Origin: an uncultured Clostridia bacterium
Lineage (GTDB): Bacteria; Bacillota; Clostridia; TANB77; CAG-508
DNA: 64,000 nt
Direction: 5' to 3'
NCBI GenBank assembly: GCA_934120045.1
Contig: CAKOTF010000004.1
Location: 77,857 to 141,856 of the forward strand
Shown one piece after another: positions 1-7,245 of the stretch. Position 1 is the stretch's first letter. Each line of letters opens with the position of its first letter. Both the position numbers and the translations under genes were made by a program. The notes beneath the pieces are model-generated. The model was not told where the DNA came from. It ran no database searches and saw only the letters and a program-made list of their open reading frames with translations.

Positions 1-1
1 A

Positions 2-865
2 AGAACAAATGTAGGAAAATCTACTTTAGTAAATCTTTTAGTTGGAGAAAAAGTTGCAGCAACAGCTAATAAGGTACAAACAACAAGAACAGCAATAAGG
101 GGAATTGTAAATAGAGAAAACTCACAAATAATATTTATTGATACTCCTGGAATACATAAGCCAAAGACAAAATTAAATGAAACAATGATAGAAACTTCAT
201 TTGGAGTAATAAAAGATATAGATGTAATAGTATTTGTTATAGAAGCAACAAGTCATGAGATTGGTAGAGGAGATATGAGAATCTTAGAAAAAATAAAAGA
301 ATCTAAGAAGAAAACTATATTGATTATAAATAAAATAGATTTAGTAAAAAAAGAAAGTTTATTAAAATTAATTGATTTATATCAAAAAGAATATAATTTT
401 GAAGCAGTAATACCAGTATCATCAATAAAATCTAAATATAGAGATATAATATTAGATGAGATAGAAAAAGTCTTAAAACCAGGTCCGGCATATTATGATA
501 CAGAGGAATATACTGATCAGACAATGAGACAACTTGCAGAAGAGACAATAAGAGAAAAAGCATTAATGTATTTGCAAGATGAAGTTCCACATGGTATATA
601 TGTTGAAGTAACTAAAATGAAATTAAAGAAAACTAAAAATAAAGAAGAATTTTATAATATAGAGGCTACAATATATTGCTTAAGAGAATCACATAAAGGA
701 ATAATAATAGGAAAAGATGGAGCGATGTTAAAAAGAATTGGACAATCTGCAAGAATAGACATGGAAAAAAATTTTGGAATAAAAGTAAATTTAAGAACAT
801 GGGTGAAAGTAAAGGAAAATTGGCTTGATGATACATCAGTTGTAAAAAGATTTAAATTACAATAA
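2..865 (+). CDS. era: GTPase Era, 5' end missing
   Basis: Era is an essential GTPase that binds 16S rRNA and helps 30S subunit maturation. The reading frame is open from base 2, so the true start lies upstream; about ten residues are missing, as 287 codons are seen against a usual ~300. Visible are the G1 P-loop NVGKST (from about base 8), the QTTR switch-I region, DTPG (G3, near base 140), NKID (G4, near 327) and a C-terminal KH domain with the GKDG loop (about 710-722). It is followed by yqzL and recO, the order found in Bacillus and Clostridia, which supports the call. Confidence 0.96.
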   Translation, partial: RTNVGKSTLVNLLVGEKVAATANKVQTTRTAIRGIVNRENSQIIFIDTPGIHKPKTKLNETMIETSFGVIKDIDVIVFVIEATSHEIGRGDMRILEKIKESKKKTILIINKIDLVKKESLLKLIDLYQKEYNFEAVIPVSSIKSKYRDIILDEIEKVLKPGPAYYDTEEYTDQTMRQLAEETIREKALMYLQDEVPHGIYVEVTKMKLKKTKNKEEFYNIEATIYCLRESHKGIIIGKDGAMLKRIGQSARIDMEKNFGIKVNLRTWVKVKENWLDDTSVVKRFKLQ

Positions 866-927
866 TAATCACTAATCTGAATAAAAAATAATAAAATGCA
901 AAAGATAGTATAAAAGGAAGTGAGCTT

Positions 928-1095
928 ATGATAAAGAAGATTGCATGGGATACATTTAAAAACACAGGAGATGTGAATACTTTTTTAGAATTAAAACAAT
1001 TTCAGGGAATAGAAGAACAATTGCAAATTAATAAAATGGAACAAAAGGCGGAAAAATATGGGGACAATAAAAACAAGTGGGATAATAATTTCTGA
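928..1095 (+). CDS. yqzL: YqzL-family small protein
   Basis: A 55-residue ORF beginning MIKKIAWDTFKNTGDVNTF, which resembles the short YqzL family (W..F..TG.V..YL..K) found between era and recO in Firmicutes. Function is unknown. The start ATG has a Shine-Dalgarno AAAGGAAG 8-9 bases upstream. The 3' end overlaps the start of recO by 38 bases in another frame, suggesting translational coupling; the recO ribosome site AAAAGGCGG lies inside this gene. The C-terminal half is hydrophilic and less like the family, so it may be lineage-specific. The call rests on motif plus position. Confidence 0.8.
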   Translation: MIKKIAWDTFKNTGDVNTFLELKQFQGIEEQLQINKMEQKAEKYGDNKNKWDNNF

Positions 1096-1765
1096 AAGTA
1101 ATTTGGGGGATTATGACAAAATGCTTACAATGTTAACTCCAGGATTAGGAAAAATATCATGTGTTGCCAAAGGAGCAAGGCGTCAAAGAAGCGCCTTGCT
1201 AGCAGGTACACAATTATTTTGTTTTGGAGAATACATGATGTATAAAGGTGCAAATACATATAATATAAATTCTTGTGACACAATAGAAGTTTTTTATAAT
1301 TTAAGAACAAATTTAGACAAGCTTAATTCTGCAATTGAAATTACCAAAATTGTAAAAGATGTAACAGAAGAAAATGAAAATTGTTATAAAATATTGCAAA
1401 TGTTGTTAAATACATTATACATATTATCAGAAACGGAAAAGAATATAGATTTGGTGATAAGCACATTTAAATTAAAATTACTTTGTTTTCTTGGATTTTC
1501 ACCAAGGATTACAGAATGCGTAGTATGTAAAGAAAAAAATAATTTAAAATATTTTAGCATAAAAGATGATGGATTTAAGTGCGAAAATTGTGGGAAATTA
1601 GATAAAGGAGCAATTTCTGTGTCTGAAAGTACAATATCAGCAGTTCGATATATAGTTTTGGCTCCAGCCAAAAAATTGTTTTCATTTTCTTTAAAAGATG
1701 AATCATTAAATGAATTAAAGCTCATTTCAAAATTATATTTTAATGATAAATTAGAAAAATATTAA
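1058..1765 (+). CDS. recO: DNA repair protein RecO
   Basis: RecO mediates loading of RecA on SSB-coated DNA in the RecFOR recombination-repair pathway. The 235-residue protein has the N-terminal OB-fold (residues ~1-80, with the typical K.SGIIIS...DYDKMLTMLT pattern and the G.GK stretch) and a C-terminal helical domain carrying a zinc-binding motif, Cys154-x2-Cys157 and Cys175-x2-Cys178. Length matches the family (~240-250). It overlaps yqzL by 38 bases and is followed by a strong hairpin with a T-run, so era-yqzL-recO appears to be one transcription unit ending here. Confidence 0.95.
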   Translation: MGTIKTSGIIISESNLGDYDKMLTMLTPGLGKISCVAKGARRQRSALLAGTQLFCFGEYMMYKGANTYNINSCDTIEVFYNLRTNLDKLNSAIEITKIVKDVTEENENCYKILQMLLNTLYILSETEKNIDLVISTFKLKLLCFLGFSPRITECVVCKEKNNLKYFSIKDDGFKCENCGKLDKGAISVSESTISAVRYIVLAPAKKLFSFSLKDESLNELKLISKLYFNDKLEKY

Positions 1766-1780
1766 TGAACTATGTCAATA

Positions 1781-1826
1781 GTTGAGGTGAAAAACTTTAA
1801 AAGTTTTCTGCCTCAGCTTTTTTTAT
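1781..1826 (+). terminator. terminator of era-yqzL-recO
   Basis: Inverted repeat GTTGAGG...CCTCAGC with an inner AAAACT/AGTTTT stem, immediately followed by a run of seven T. It lies 15 bases after the recO stop. Confidence 0.85.
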
Positions 1827-1833
1827 ATAGTAG

Positions 1834-1860
1834 GAAAGTTCTCCTTGTAGGAGAACTTTC
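1834..1860. repeat. perfect 11-bp hairpin
   Basis: GAAAGTTCTCC at 1834-1844, five-base loop TTGTA, then its exact complement at 1850-1860. Outer TAGTA/TACTA bases extend the stem past a small internal mismatch. No T-run follows, so it is not a standard terminator; it could be an RNA-stabilising hairpin or a remnant of a small palindromic repeat. Confidence 0.7.
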
Positions 1861-1877
1861 TGTACTAGATAAATATG

Positions 1878-1936
1878 GCGAGTCTTAGATTTTCTTAAAA
1901 TTTTTATTTGATAGAAAATCTTAGACTCGCTTTTTT
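1878..1936 (+). terminator. long terminator-like hairpin
   Basis: Left arm 1878-1895 and right arm 1913-1930 pair at 17 of 18 positions (GCGAGTCT... with ...AGACTCGC), 17-base loop, followed by six T. Second rho-independent type signal downstream of recO. Confidence 0.8.
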
Positions 1937-1970
1937 GGTATATTTTAAGTTTATATTATAAATAAAAAAT

Positions 1971-1998
1971 AAGACCTAAGTTTTTTCCTTAGGTCTTT
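1971..1998 (-). terminator. terminator of htrA
   Basis: AAGACCTAAG, loop, CTTAGGTCTT (1971-1980/1988-1997). On the minus strand the stem is followed by ATTTTTTATTT, so it fits termination of the minus-strand htrA transcript about 130 bases past its stop. Confidence 0.75.
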
Positions 1999-2124
1999 CG
2001 AAAATAAAAGGGGATGTTTGTTGTAATCAGTTTTGTTTACTGACTATGCTTATAATATATCAATTAATTTTGTTCATTGTGTGAATTAAAAGTGAAAAAT
2101 TAACAATAAATTATTAATTTTCTA

Positions 2125-3381
2125 TTAAGGTGTTTCTTCGAGTGTTACTGTAATATCTTTATTACTTCCATTTCTGTTAACTGTTAATGTGATTGTATCA
2201 CCAATTTGATGAGCATTTTTTATTTCATTTAATTCATCCATTGTAGTAATAGATTTTCCATCAGCTTTAACAATTACATCTCCAGCTTTTAAGCCAGCTT
2301 TTTCAGCAGGAGAGAAATCTTCGACACTTTTTATATAAACACCAACTTCTAATTTATATCTTTTTGCAGTTTGTTCATCAAGTGTGATTCCTGTAATACC
2401 TATATATGGTCTTAAGACTTTTTGATGATCTTTTAATTGGCTTATTACATCTGTTGCTGAATTAATTGGAATAGCAAAGCCAATACCCTCAACACCTGTT
2501 CCAGATAACTTCAAAGTATTTATACCAATTACTTTACCATCACTATTAATTAAAGCACCACCACTATTACCAGAGTTTATTGCTGCATCTGTTTGGATAC
2601 AAGTATATTTTGTTCCATCAGATTCAACCTCTCTGTTAACAGCACTAATAATACCTTGTGTAACTGTTGTATCTAATCCAAGAGGACTACCAACAGCCAT
2701 AACAAATTCACCAACAACAGCTTGATCAGAATCTGCAAATTCTGCTTTAGTTAACCCCGTTTTTTCTATTTTTAATACAGCTAAGTCAGTTTGTGAATCT
2801 TGACCAACAACAGTGGCATCATATGTTGCATCATCACCATATGTATCACTATTTAATTTGATTTTTATTGATGTTGCTTTTGATAATTCATAATATGAAT
2901 TTGATGAAGAACTATCAACAACATGATTGTTTGTTACAATGTAACCATCTTCACTAATAATTATACCTGAGCCTGTAGCTGTTGCAGTAGAAGTTTGTGG
3001 TTGACTATATCCAAAAAATGAGCCAATAGAGTTTGATGTTACACTATATGAAACTTCTATCCCAACAATTGAAGGTAAAATTTTATTTGCTGCAAAAACA
3101 GCAGTATTTGAAAAATTTGATAATGAAACTAAATTTGTAGTAGTTCCAGATGATGTTTGAGTTGAAGCTTGAATTGTAGATGATTGCTTTCCAACTAATT
3201 TTTCTTTTATTGATGGTATACCAAAACATGTTCCTAATACAAGTGAACATCCAACAACACCACTTGCGAATGGTATTAAAATTGTTTTTCCAAAGTTATT
3301 TTGTTTTTGATTTTGTTTGAAATTTGCATTTGAAGTTTTACTTGAAATTACTTCAAAATTATTATTATTATTTTCTTCCAT
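2125..3381 (-). CDS. htrA: HtrA/DegP-like membrane serine protease
   Basis: Envelope quality-control protease of the trypsin-like S1C family; 418 residues. A low-complexity N-terminal cytoplasmic tail (EENNNNN...) precedes one membrane anchor (~31-55). The protease domain spans ~95-315 with triad His153 (NNHVVD), Asp199 (TDLAVLKI) and Ser273 (GNSGGAL), and a single PDZ domain covers ~330-415. I chose the ATG at 3381 because AAAGGAGG lies 8 bases upstream; the open frame extends 58 codons further but only through a promoter and poly-Phe translation. Monocistronic, with promoter and direct-repeat operator candidate upstream and a terminator downstream. Confidence 0.95.
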   Translation of the reverse strand: MEENNNNNFEVISSKTSNANFKQNQKQNNFGKTILIPFASGVVGCSLVLGTCFGIPSIKEKLVGKQSSTIQASTQTSSGTTTNLVSLSNFSNTAVFAANKILPSIVGIEVSYSVTSNSIGSFFGYSQPQTSTATATGSGIIISEDGYIVTNNHVVDSSSSNSYYELSKATSIKIKLNSDTYGDDATYDATVVGQDSQTDLAVLKIEKTGLTKAEFADSDQAVVGEFVMAVGSPLGLDTTVTQGIISAVNREVESDGTKYTCIQTDAAINSGNSGGALINSDGKVIGINTLKLSGTGVEGIGFAIPINSATDVISQLKDHQKVLRPYIGITGITLDEQTAKRYKLEVGVYIKSVEDFSPAEKAGLKAGDVIVKADGKSITTMDELNEIKNAHQIGDTITLTVNRNGSNKDITVTLEETP

Positions 3382-3405
3382 AATGAAGACCTCCTTTTTT
3401 TGTAC

Positions 3406-3433
3406 ATTATAAGAATACACAATTATTGTGAAA
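3406..3433 (-). promoter_or_regulatory. htrA promoter
   Basis: On the minus strand, TTTCAC (3428-3433) then 16 bases then TATAAT (3406-3411). The -35 lies inside the first copy of the TGTGAAA direct repeat at 3427-3445. Confidence 0.65.
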
Positions 3434-3445
3434 GTTTTGTGAAAA
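3427..3445. promoter_or_regulatory. candidate stress operator (TGTGAAA direct repeat)
   Basis: Two TGTGAAA heptamers 11 bases apart (3427 and 3438). The 19-base block matches the one upstream of hsp20 (32901-32919) at 18 of 19 positions. It overlaps the htrA -35, so a bound protein would be expected to block transcription. Function is inferred from sharing and position. Confidence 0.55.
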
Positions 3446-3471
3446 GCAAGTAAAATTATTTTACATTTATA

Positions 3472-3500
3472 TTGATATTTTTGGGGAATTATTGTAGAAT
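3472..3500 (+). promoter_or_regulatory. promoter of rnhB operon
   Basis: TTGATA (3472-3477), 17 bases, TAGAAT (3495-3500), about 34 bases before the rnhB start; ATTATTG directly precedes the -10. Confidence 0.65.
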
Positions 3501-3534
3501 TAAAATATAAAATCTCATAGAAGGAAGACAAAAA

Positions 3535-4161
3535 ATGAAAGAAAAAGAAGAACAAAGACTAAATATGTTAAAACAATATGAAAATGATTTAAGAAACAAA
3601 GGTTATAAATATATATGTGGAATTGATGAAGCTGGAAGAGGACCATTAGCTGGTCCTGTTGTTGTAGCAAGTGTAATAATGCCTGAAAATTCAATGATTG
3701 AAGGAGTAAATGACTCAAAAAAAGTTTCTGAAAAGAAAAGAGAAAAACTATATGATTTAATATTAGAAGAAGCAATTAGTTATGGAGTAGGAATAATAGG
3801 GCAAGATGAAATTGATGAAATAAATATTTTGAATGCAACAAAAAAAGGATTAACAACATCCTTAAAAGAATTAATACAAAAACCAGATTTGATAATTGTA
3901 GATGCATTAACACATATAGATACATTAGGAACACCATATGAATCAATAATAAAAGGTGATGCAAAATGTTATTCAATATCAGCAGCATCAATAATAGCAA
4001 AAGTTACTAGGGATAGGATAATGAGAGAATGGGATAAAATATATCCTCAATATGGATTTGCACAACATAAAGGATATGGCACATCTGCACATATTAATGC
4101 TTTAAAAGAATATGGACCATGTCCATTACATAGAAAAACATTTATAAAAAATTTTATATAA
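3535..4161 (+). CDS. rnhB: ribonuclease HII
   Basis: RNase HII cleaves RNA in RNA-DNA hybrids, removing misincorporated ribonucleotides and primer remnants. 208 residues, normal length. The catalytic carboxylates are visible: Asp31-Glu32 in GIDEAGRGPLAGP, Asp123 in the IIVDAL strand, and a further Asp in the SIIAKVTRDR stretch near residue 159. The C-terminal HKGYGT..H motif is present. The ATG is 9 bases after GAAGGA. It is the first gene of an apparent operon with a pseudopilin-like gene (16-base gap) and deoA/pdp. Confidence 0.96.
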   Translation: MKEKEEQRLNMLKQYENDLRNKGYKYICGIDEAGRGPLAGPVVVASVIMPENSMIEGVNDSKKVSEKKREKLYDLILEEAISYGVGIIGQDEIDEINILNATKKGLTTSLKELIQKPDLIIVDALTHIDTLGTPYESIIKGDAKCYSISAASIIAKVTRDRIMREWDKIYPQYGFAQHKGYGTSAHINALKEYGPCPLHRKTFIKNFI

Positions 4162-4177
4162 AATAAGAGGTAAGAAA

Positions 4178-4726
4178 ATGAAAAATAATAAAGGAATTAC
4201 AATGATAACACTAGCAGTTATGCTTGTTATATTATTAATGCTTGCAACAATTACAATGTATTATGGTAATAGTGCAATAAAAGAAGCTAAGCTTCAAGAT
4301 TTAAAAACAAATATGTTATTGATACAAGCGAGTTTAAAAAATGACTTAGAAAAGTATCATTTTGAAACAAACACAATGAATGATGATGAAAAAAATAGTA
4401 AAAAAAGTGAATATCTAAAAGGAAAAGATATATCTAGTCCAGAGTGTGTAGAGGTAAAGCAAGCTTTTGACATATTAAATAATAATCAACAAATAATAAA
4501 TAAAATAAATGAAGATTATCCTCAAGTTGAAGGCCAATTTGAATACTATTATTTAAATGAGAATACATTAAAGCAAATTGGTTTAAATGATGTTAAAAGT
4601 GATAGTGAAAACGGATATTATATAGTTGCATATAGTATGAATCCTACATTTTCAAATATAGTTGAAATAATAAATACTAAAGGATATTTTGGAAATTATT
4701 CATTAAAGAGAATAGAAACATTGTAA
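4178..4726 (+). CDS. pseudopilin-like secreted/membrane protein
   Basis: 182 residues. The N-terminus MKNNKGITMITLAVMLVILLM looks like a type IV prepilin: short basic leader, Gly6 before the predicted cleavage point, then a ~20-residue hydrophobic helix and a polar helical stretch. However position +5 after the glycine is Thr, not the usual Glu. The rest (33-182) is charged and not recognised. Shine-Dalgarno AGAGGT precedes the ATG. It sits between rnhB and deoA with no other pilus gene in the window, so its assembly partners must be elsewhere or it acts alone. Confidence 0.6.
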   Translation: MKNNKGITMITLAVMLVILLMLATITMYYGNSAIKEAKLQDLKTNMLLIQASLKNDLEKYHFETNTMNDDEKNSKKSEYLKGKDISSPECVEVKQAFDILNNNQQIINKINEDYPQVEGQFEYYYLNENTLKQIGLNDVKSDSENGYYIVAYSMNPTFSNIVEIINTKGYFGNYSLKRIETL

Positions 4727-4745
4727 TTACAGAGAGGAAAATAAG

Positions 4746-6002
4746 ATGAATATATTAGATATAATTGCAAAAAAACGTGATAAAAAGGAATTAACAAAAG
4801 AAGAAATTGAATATTTTGTAAAAGAATATACTAATGGAAATATAACAGATTATCAATCTGCTGCACTTGTTATGGCAATATATATAAATGGAATGAATGA
4901 ACAAGAAATAACAAATTTAAGTTTAGCAATGGCACATTCTGGAGAAATATTAGATTTATCCTCATTAGGAGAGAATATTGTGGATAAACATAGTACAGGT
5001 GGTGTTGGTGATAAAGTTTCAATAATATTATTACCACTTATTGCATCATTAGGAATACCTGTTGCAAAAATGTCTGGAAGAGGTCTTGGATTTACAGGAG
5101 GAACAGTAGATAAAATGGAATCAATTCCAGGATATCAAACAAATGTTGAAATAAATGAATTTATTTCAAATGTTCAAAAAGTTGGAATAAGTATGATAGG
5201 ACAAACAATGAATTTAGCACCAGCTGATAAAAAATTATATGCATTAAGAGATACAATATCATGTGTTGAAAGTATACCACTTATTGCATCAAGTATTATG
5301 AGTAAAAAAATAGCAAGTGGTGCAAATAAAATTGTATTAGATGTTACTGTAGGAAAAGGTGCATTTATGAAAAATAAAGAAGATGCACAAAAACTAGCAG
5401 ATTTAATGATAAAAATTGGTGAACTTGCAGGAAGAGAAGTAGTATGTGTACTTACAAAAATGGATGAGCCACTTGGATATTCAATAGGAAATAATTTAGA
5501 AGTAATAGAAGCAATAAAATTTTTAAAAGGATATATGCCTAAAGATTTAAAAGATGTAGTGTTTGAACTTGGTGCTAATATGATAAAACTAGCAGGATTA
5601 GGAGAAAATCTTGAAGAAAATAAATTAAAGATTCAAGAAAATATTGCGAATGGTAAAGGATATGAAAAATTTCTTCAAATGGTTCAAAATCAAGGAGGAG
5701 ATATTTCATATATAAATAACATTGACAAATTCGAAAAATCTAAATATATAATACCTATAACAAGCTTAAAATCAGGAGTGATTTCTGAAATAAATGCAGA
5801 AGAAATAGGAAAAGTTGCATGTTTATTAGGAGCAGGAAGAATAAGAAAAGAAGATAATATAGATCATACAGCTGGAATAGTATTAAATAAAAAAGTAGGG
5901 GATTATGTTAAAGAAAATGAAGTATTAGCATATATTCATACTAATAATAATGCTGTTATAAATGAAGCAACAGAGAAAATTCAAAATATATGTAAAATAT
6001 AA
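4746..6002 (+). CDS. pdp: pyrimidine-nucleoside (thymidine) phosphorylase
   Basis: Phosphorolysis of uridine, thymidine or deoxyuridine to base plus (deoxy)ribose-1-phosphate in nucleoside salvage. 418 residues, close to the family's ~435. Visible are the phosphate-binding KHSTGGVGDKVS (81-92) and the family signature SGRGLGFTGGTVDKME (110-125), plus the C-terminal alpha/beta domain ending near residue 418. Shine-Dalgarno GAGAGG lies 9 bases upstream. Third gene of the rnhB unit (19-base gap). DeoA and Pdp cannot be told apart here; the Gram-positive context favours Pdp. Confidence 0.92.
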   Translation: MNILDIIAKKRDKKELTKEEIEYFVKEYTNGNITDYQSAALVMAIYINGMNEQEITNLSLAMAHSGEILDLSSLGENIVDKHSTGGVGDKVSIILLPLIASLGIPVAKMSGRGLGFTGGTVDKMESIPGYQTNVEINEFISNVQKVGISMIGQTMNLAPADKKLYALRDTISCVESIPLIASSIMSKKIASGANKIVLDVTVGKGAFMKNKEDAQKLADLMIKIGELAGREVVCVLTKMDEPLGYSIGNNLEVIEAIKFLKGYMPKDLKDVVFELGANMIKLAGLGENLEENKLKIQENIANGKGYEKFLQMVQNQGGDISYINNIDKFEKSKYIIPITSLKSGVISEINAEEIGKVACLLGAGRIRKEDNIDHTAGIVLNKKVGDYVKENEVLAYIHTNNNAVINEATEKIQNICKI

Positions 6003-6005
6003 CTA

Positions 6006-6033
6006 TTGAAAAAGTAATTTTTTATGTTATAAT
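6006..6033 (+). promoter_or_regulatory. promoter of small ORF-cdaA unit
   Basis: TTGAAA (6006-6011), 16 bases, TATAAT (6028-6033), starting 3 bases after the deoA/pdp stop. Predicted transcript start near 6040. Confidence 0.7.
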
Positions 6034-6067
6034 AATTATGTATATAGTTAAGAAAGGACAGAATATT

Positions 6068-6241
6068 ATGAAAAACAAAGAAAATAAAGATAATAAAGAA
6101 AATAAAATAATCAAAGAAAAGAATAAAATAGATAAAAGACAAGTAGCAACAAAAATATTTGCATTTATAATGCTTATACTTATGATATTTGCATCATGTT
6201 CTACATGTATATATTATGTTGTTTCAACAGTTCAAAAATAA
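6068..6241 (+). CDS. small single-pass membrane protein
   Basis: 57 residues: a Lys/Asn/Glu-rich N-terminus (1-33) followed by one hydrophobic segment (about 34-52, FAFIMLILMIFASCSTCIYYV) with two cysteines. I start at the ATG at 6068, which follows AAAGGA by 9-10 bases; an in-frame ATG at 6038 would sit on the predicted transcription start and lacks a ribosome site. Shape (charged tail, one C-terminal helix) recalls DUF4044-type proteins but I cannot confirm it. It directly precedes cdaA. Confidence 0.65.
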   Translation: MKNKENKDNKENKIIKEKNKIDKRQVATKIFAFIMLILMIFASCSTCIYYVVSTVQK

Positions 6242-6274
6242 TTATGCAGAAACCTTTAAGAAAGGGTGAAAAAA

Positions 6275-7204
6275 GTGAAAAATATAGGTGATTTAATCAA
6301 TACATTTTATGAACAAAATATTTTAGCATATATACAAAGTTTGCAAGAATATCCAATAAAATTTGTATCTTTAATATTAGATATAACAATAGTTGTATTT
6401 CTTGCATATGAATTAATAAAAATTGTAAAAGGTTCTAGGGCATGGCAACTAATAAAAGGTATTGCATTTTTAGTTGTTGCAACAGGTGTAAGCAAATTAT
6501 TAAATTTATACATATTAAATTATATTTTATCAATGATAATGGATTGGGGAGTAATACTTGTAATAATTATTTTCCAACCAGAAATAAGGAGAGCATTAGA
6601 ACAATTAGGTGGAAATAATAGGTTTTCGAGATTTTTTGGATTTGATAAAGATATAATAACTAGAACTAAAGAAGATATATATAAAATAGTAATTGCTGCA
6701 TTTGAACTTGCAAAAACACATACAGGAGCATTAATTGTAATAGAAAGAGATATTAAACTTAGTGATATTATTTCAACAGGAATACCAATGAATTCAGAAG
6801 TATCTCCACAATTATTAGTAAACATATTTGTACCTAATACACCATTACATGATGGTGCTGTAGTTATTAGTGAAAATAAAATAGCAGCAGCAGCTTGTAT
6901 GCTACCACTTGCAAGTGATCAAGATATTGCTAAAGAATTAGGAACAAGACATAGAGCTGGTATTGGAATTTCAAAAGAATCGGATGCACTTGCAATAATT
7001 GTTTCAGAAGAAACAGGAAAAGTTTCTGTTGCAAAAGATGGAACATTGATTGCAGATGTAAGAGAAGATGTATTAAAAAAGATTTTAATAAATAATGTTG
7101 TTACAAAACGCTTTACAAATATTGAAGAAAAAAAGAATAATAGTAAAAAAGTATTAACTAATATTCAAAATTTCTTAAAAAATAAAAAGAAAAAAGAAAA
7201 ATAA
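6275..7204 (+). CDS. cdaA: diadenylate cyclase CdaA (c-di-AMP synthase)
   Basis: Condenses two ATP to c-di-AMP, which controls potassium and osmolyte balance and wall homeostasis in Firmicutes. Three N-terminal membrane helices (about 30-50, 58-80, 84-104) are followed by a DAC domain with the catalytic DGA at 193-195 and RHR at 225-227. I use the GTG at 6275, about 7 bases after AAAGGG; an in-frame GTG at 6266 overlaps that site. In many relatives cdaA is followed by cdaR and glmM; here a hairpin and truA follow, so no CdaR regulator is in the window. Confidence 0.95.
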   Translation: MKNIGDLINTFYEQNILAYIQSLQEYPIKFVSLILDITIVVFLAYELIKIVKGSRAWQLIKGIAFLVVATGVSKLLNLYILNYILSMIMDWGVILVIIIFQPEIRRALEQLGGNNRFSRFFGFDKDIITRTKEDIYKIVIAAFELAKTHTGALIVIERDIKLSDIISTGIPMNSEVSPQLLVNIFVPNTPLHDGAVVISENKIAAAACMLPLASDQDIAKELGTRHRAGIGISKESDALAIIVSEETGKVSVAKDGTLIADVREDVLKKILINNVVTKRFTNIEEKKNNSKKVLTNIQNFLKNKKKKEK

Positions 7205-7229
7205 GTGGCATGTTGCCACCTTTTCTTTT
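7205..7229 (+). terminator. terminator after cdaA
   Basis: GTGGCA, loop TGT, TGCCAC, then CTTTTCTTTTA, directly after the cdaA stop. Only 16 bases separate its end from the truA start, so readthrough is likely to supply truA. Confidence 0.7.
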
Positions 7230-7245
7230 ATCAGAGGGTGAATGA

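Larger units (their letters stand above)
1766..2124. other. convergent intergenic region with hairpin series
   Basis: A 359-base gap between recO (+) and htrA (-). It holds four good inverted repeats in about 220 bases (1781-1826, 1834-1860, 1878-1936, 1971-1998), then an AT-only hairpin at 2096-2121 just after the htrA stop and a short one around 2026-2044. No ORF with a ribosome site was seen. Two hairpins end in T-runs on the plus strand and one on the minus strand, as expected between convergent genes, but the number is larger than termination needs. Confidence 0.75.

Noticed and set aside
1384..1725. 113-codon ORF opposite recO
   Set aside because: Shadow of recO without ribosome site or protein-like composition.
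3382..3555. 58-codon N-terminal extension of HtrA
   Set aside because: It covers the promoter and the start of rnhB and translates to poly-Phe; a perfect ribosome site marks the ATG at 3381.
6038..6067. Upstream ATG for the small membrane protein
   Set aside because: It would coincide with the predicted transcript start and lacks a ribosome site; the ATG at 6068 has AAAGGA.
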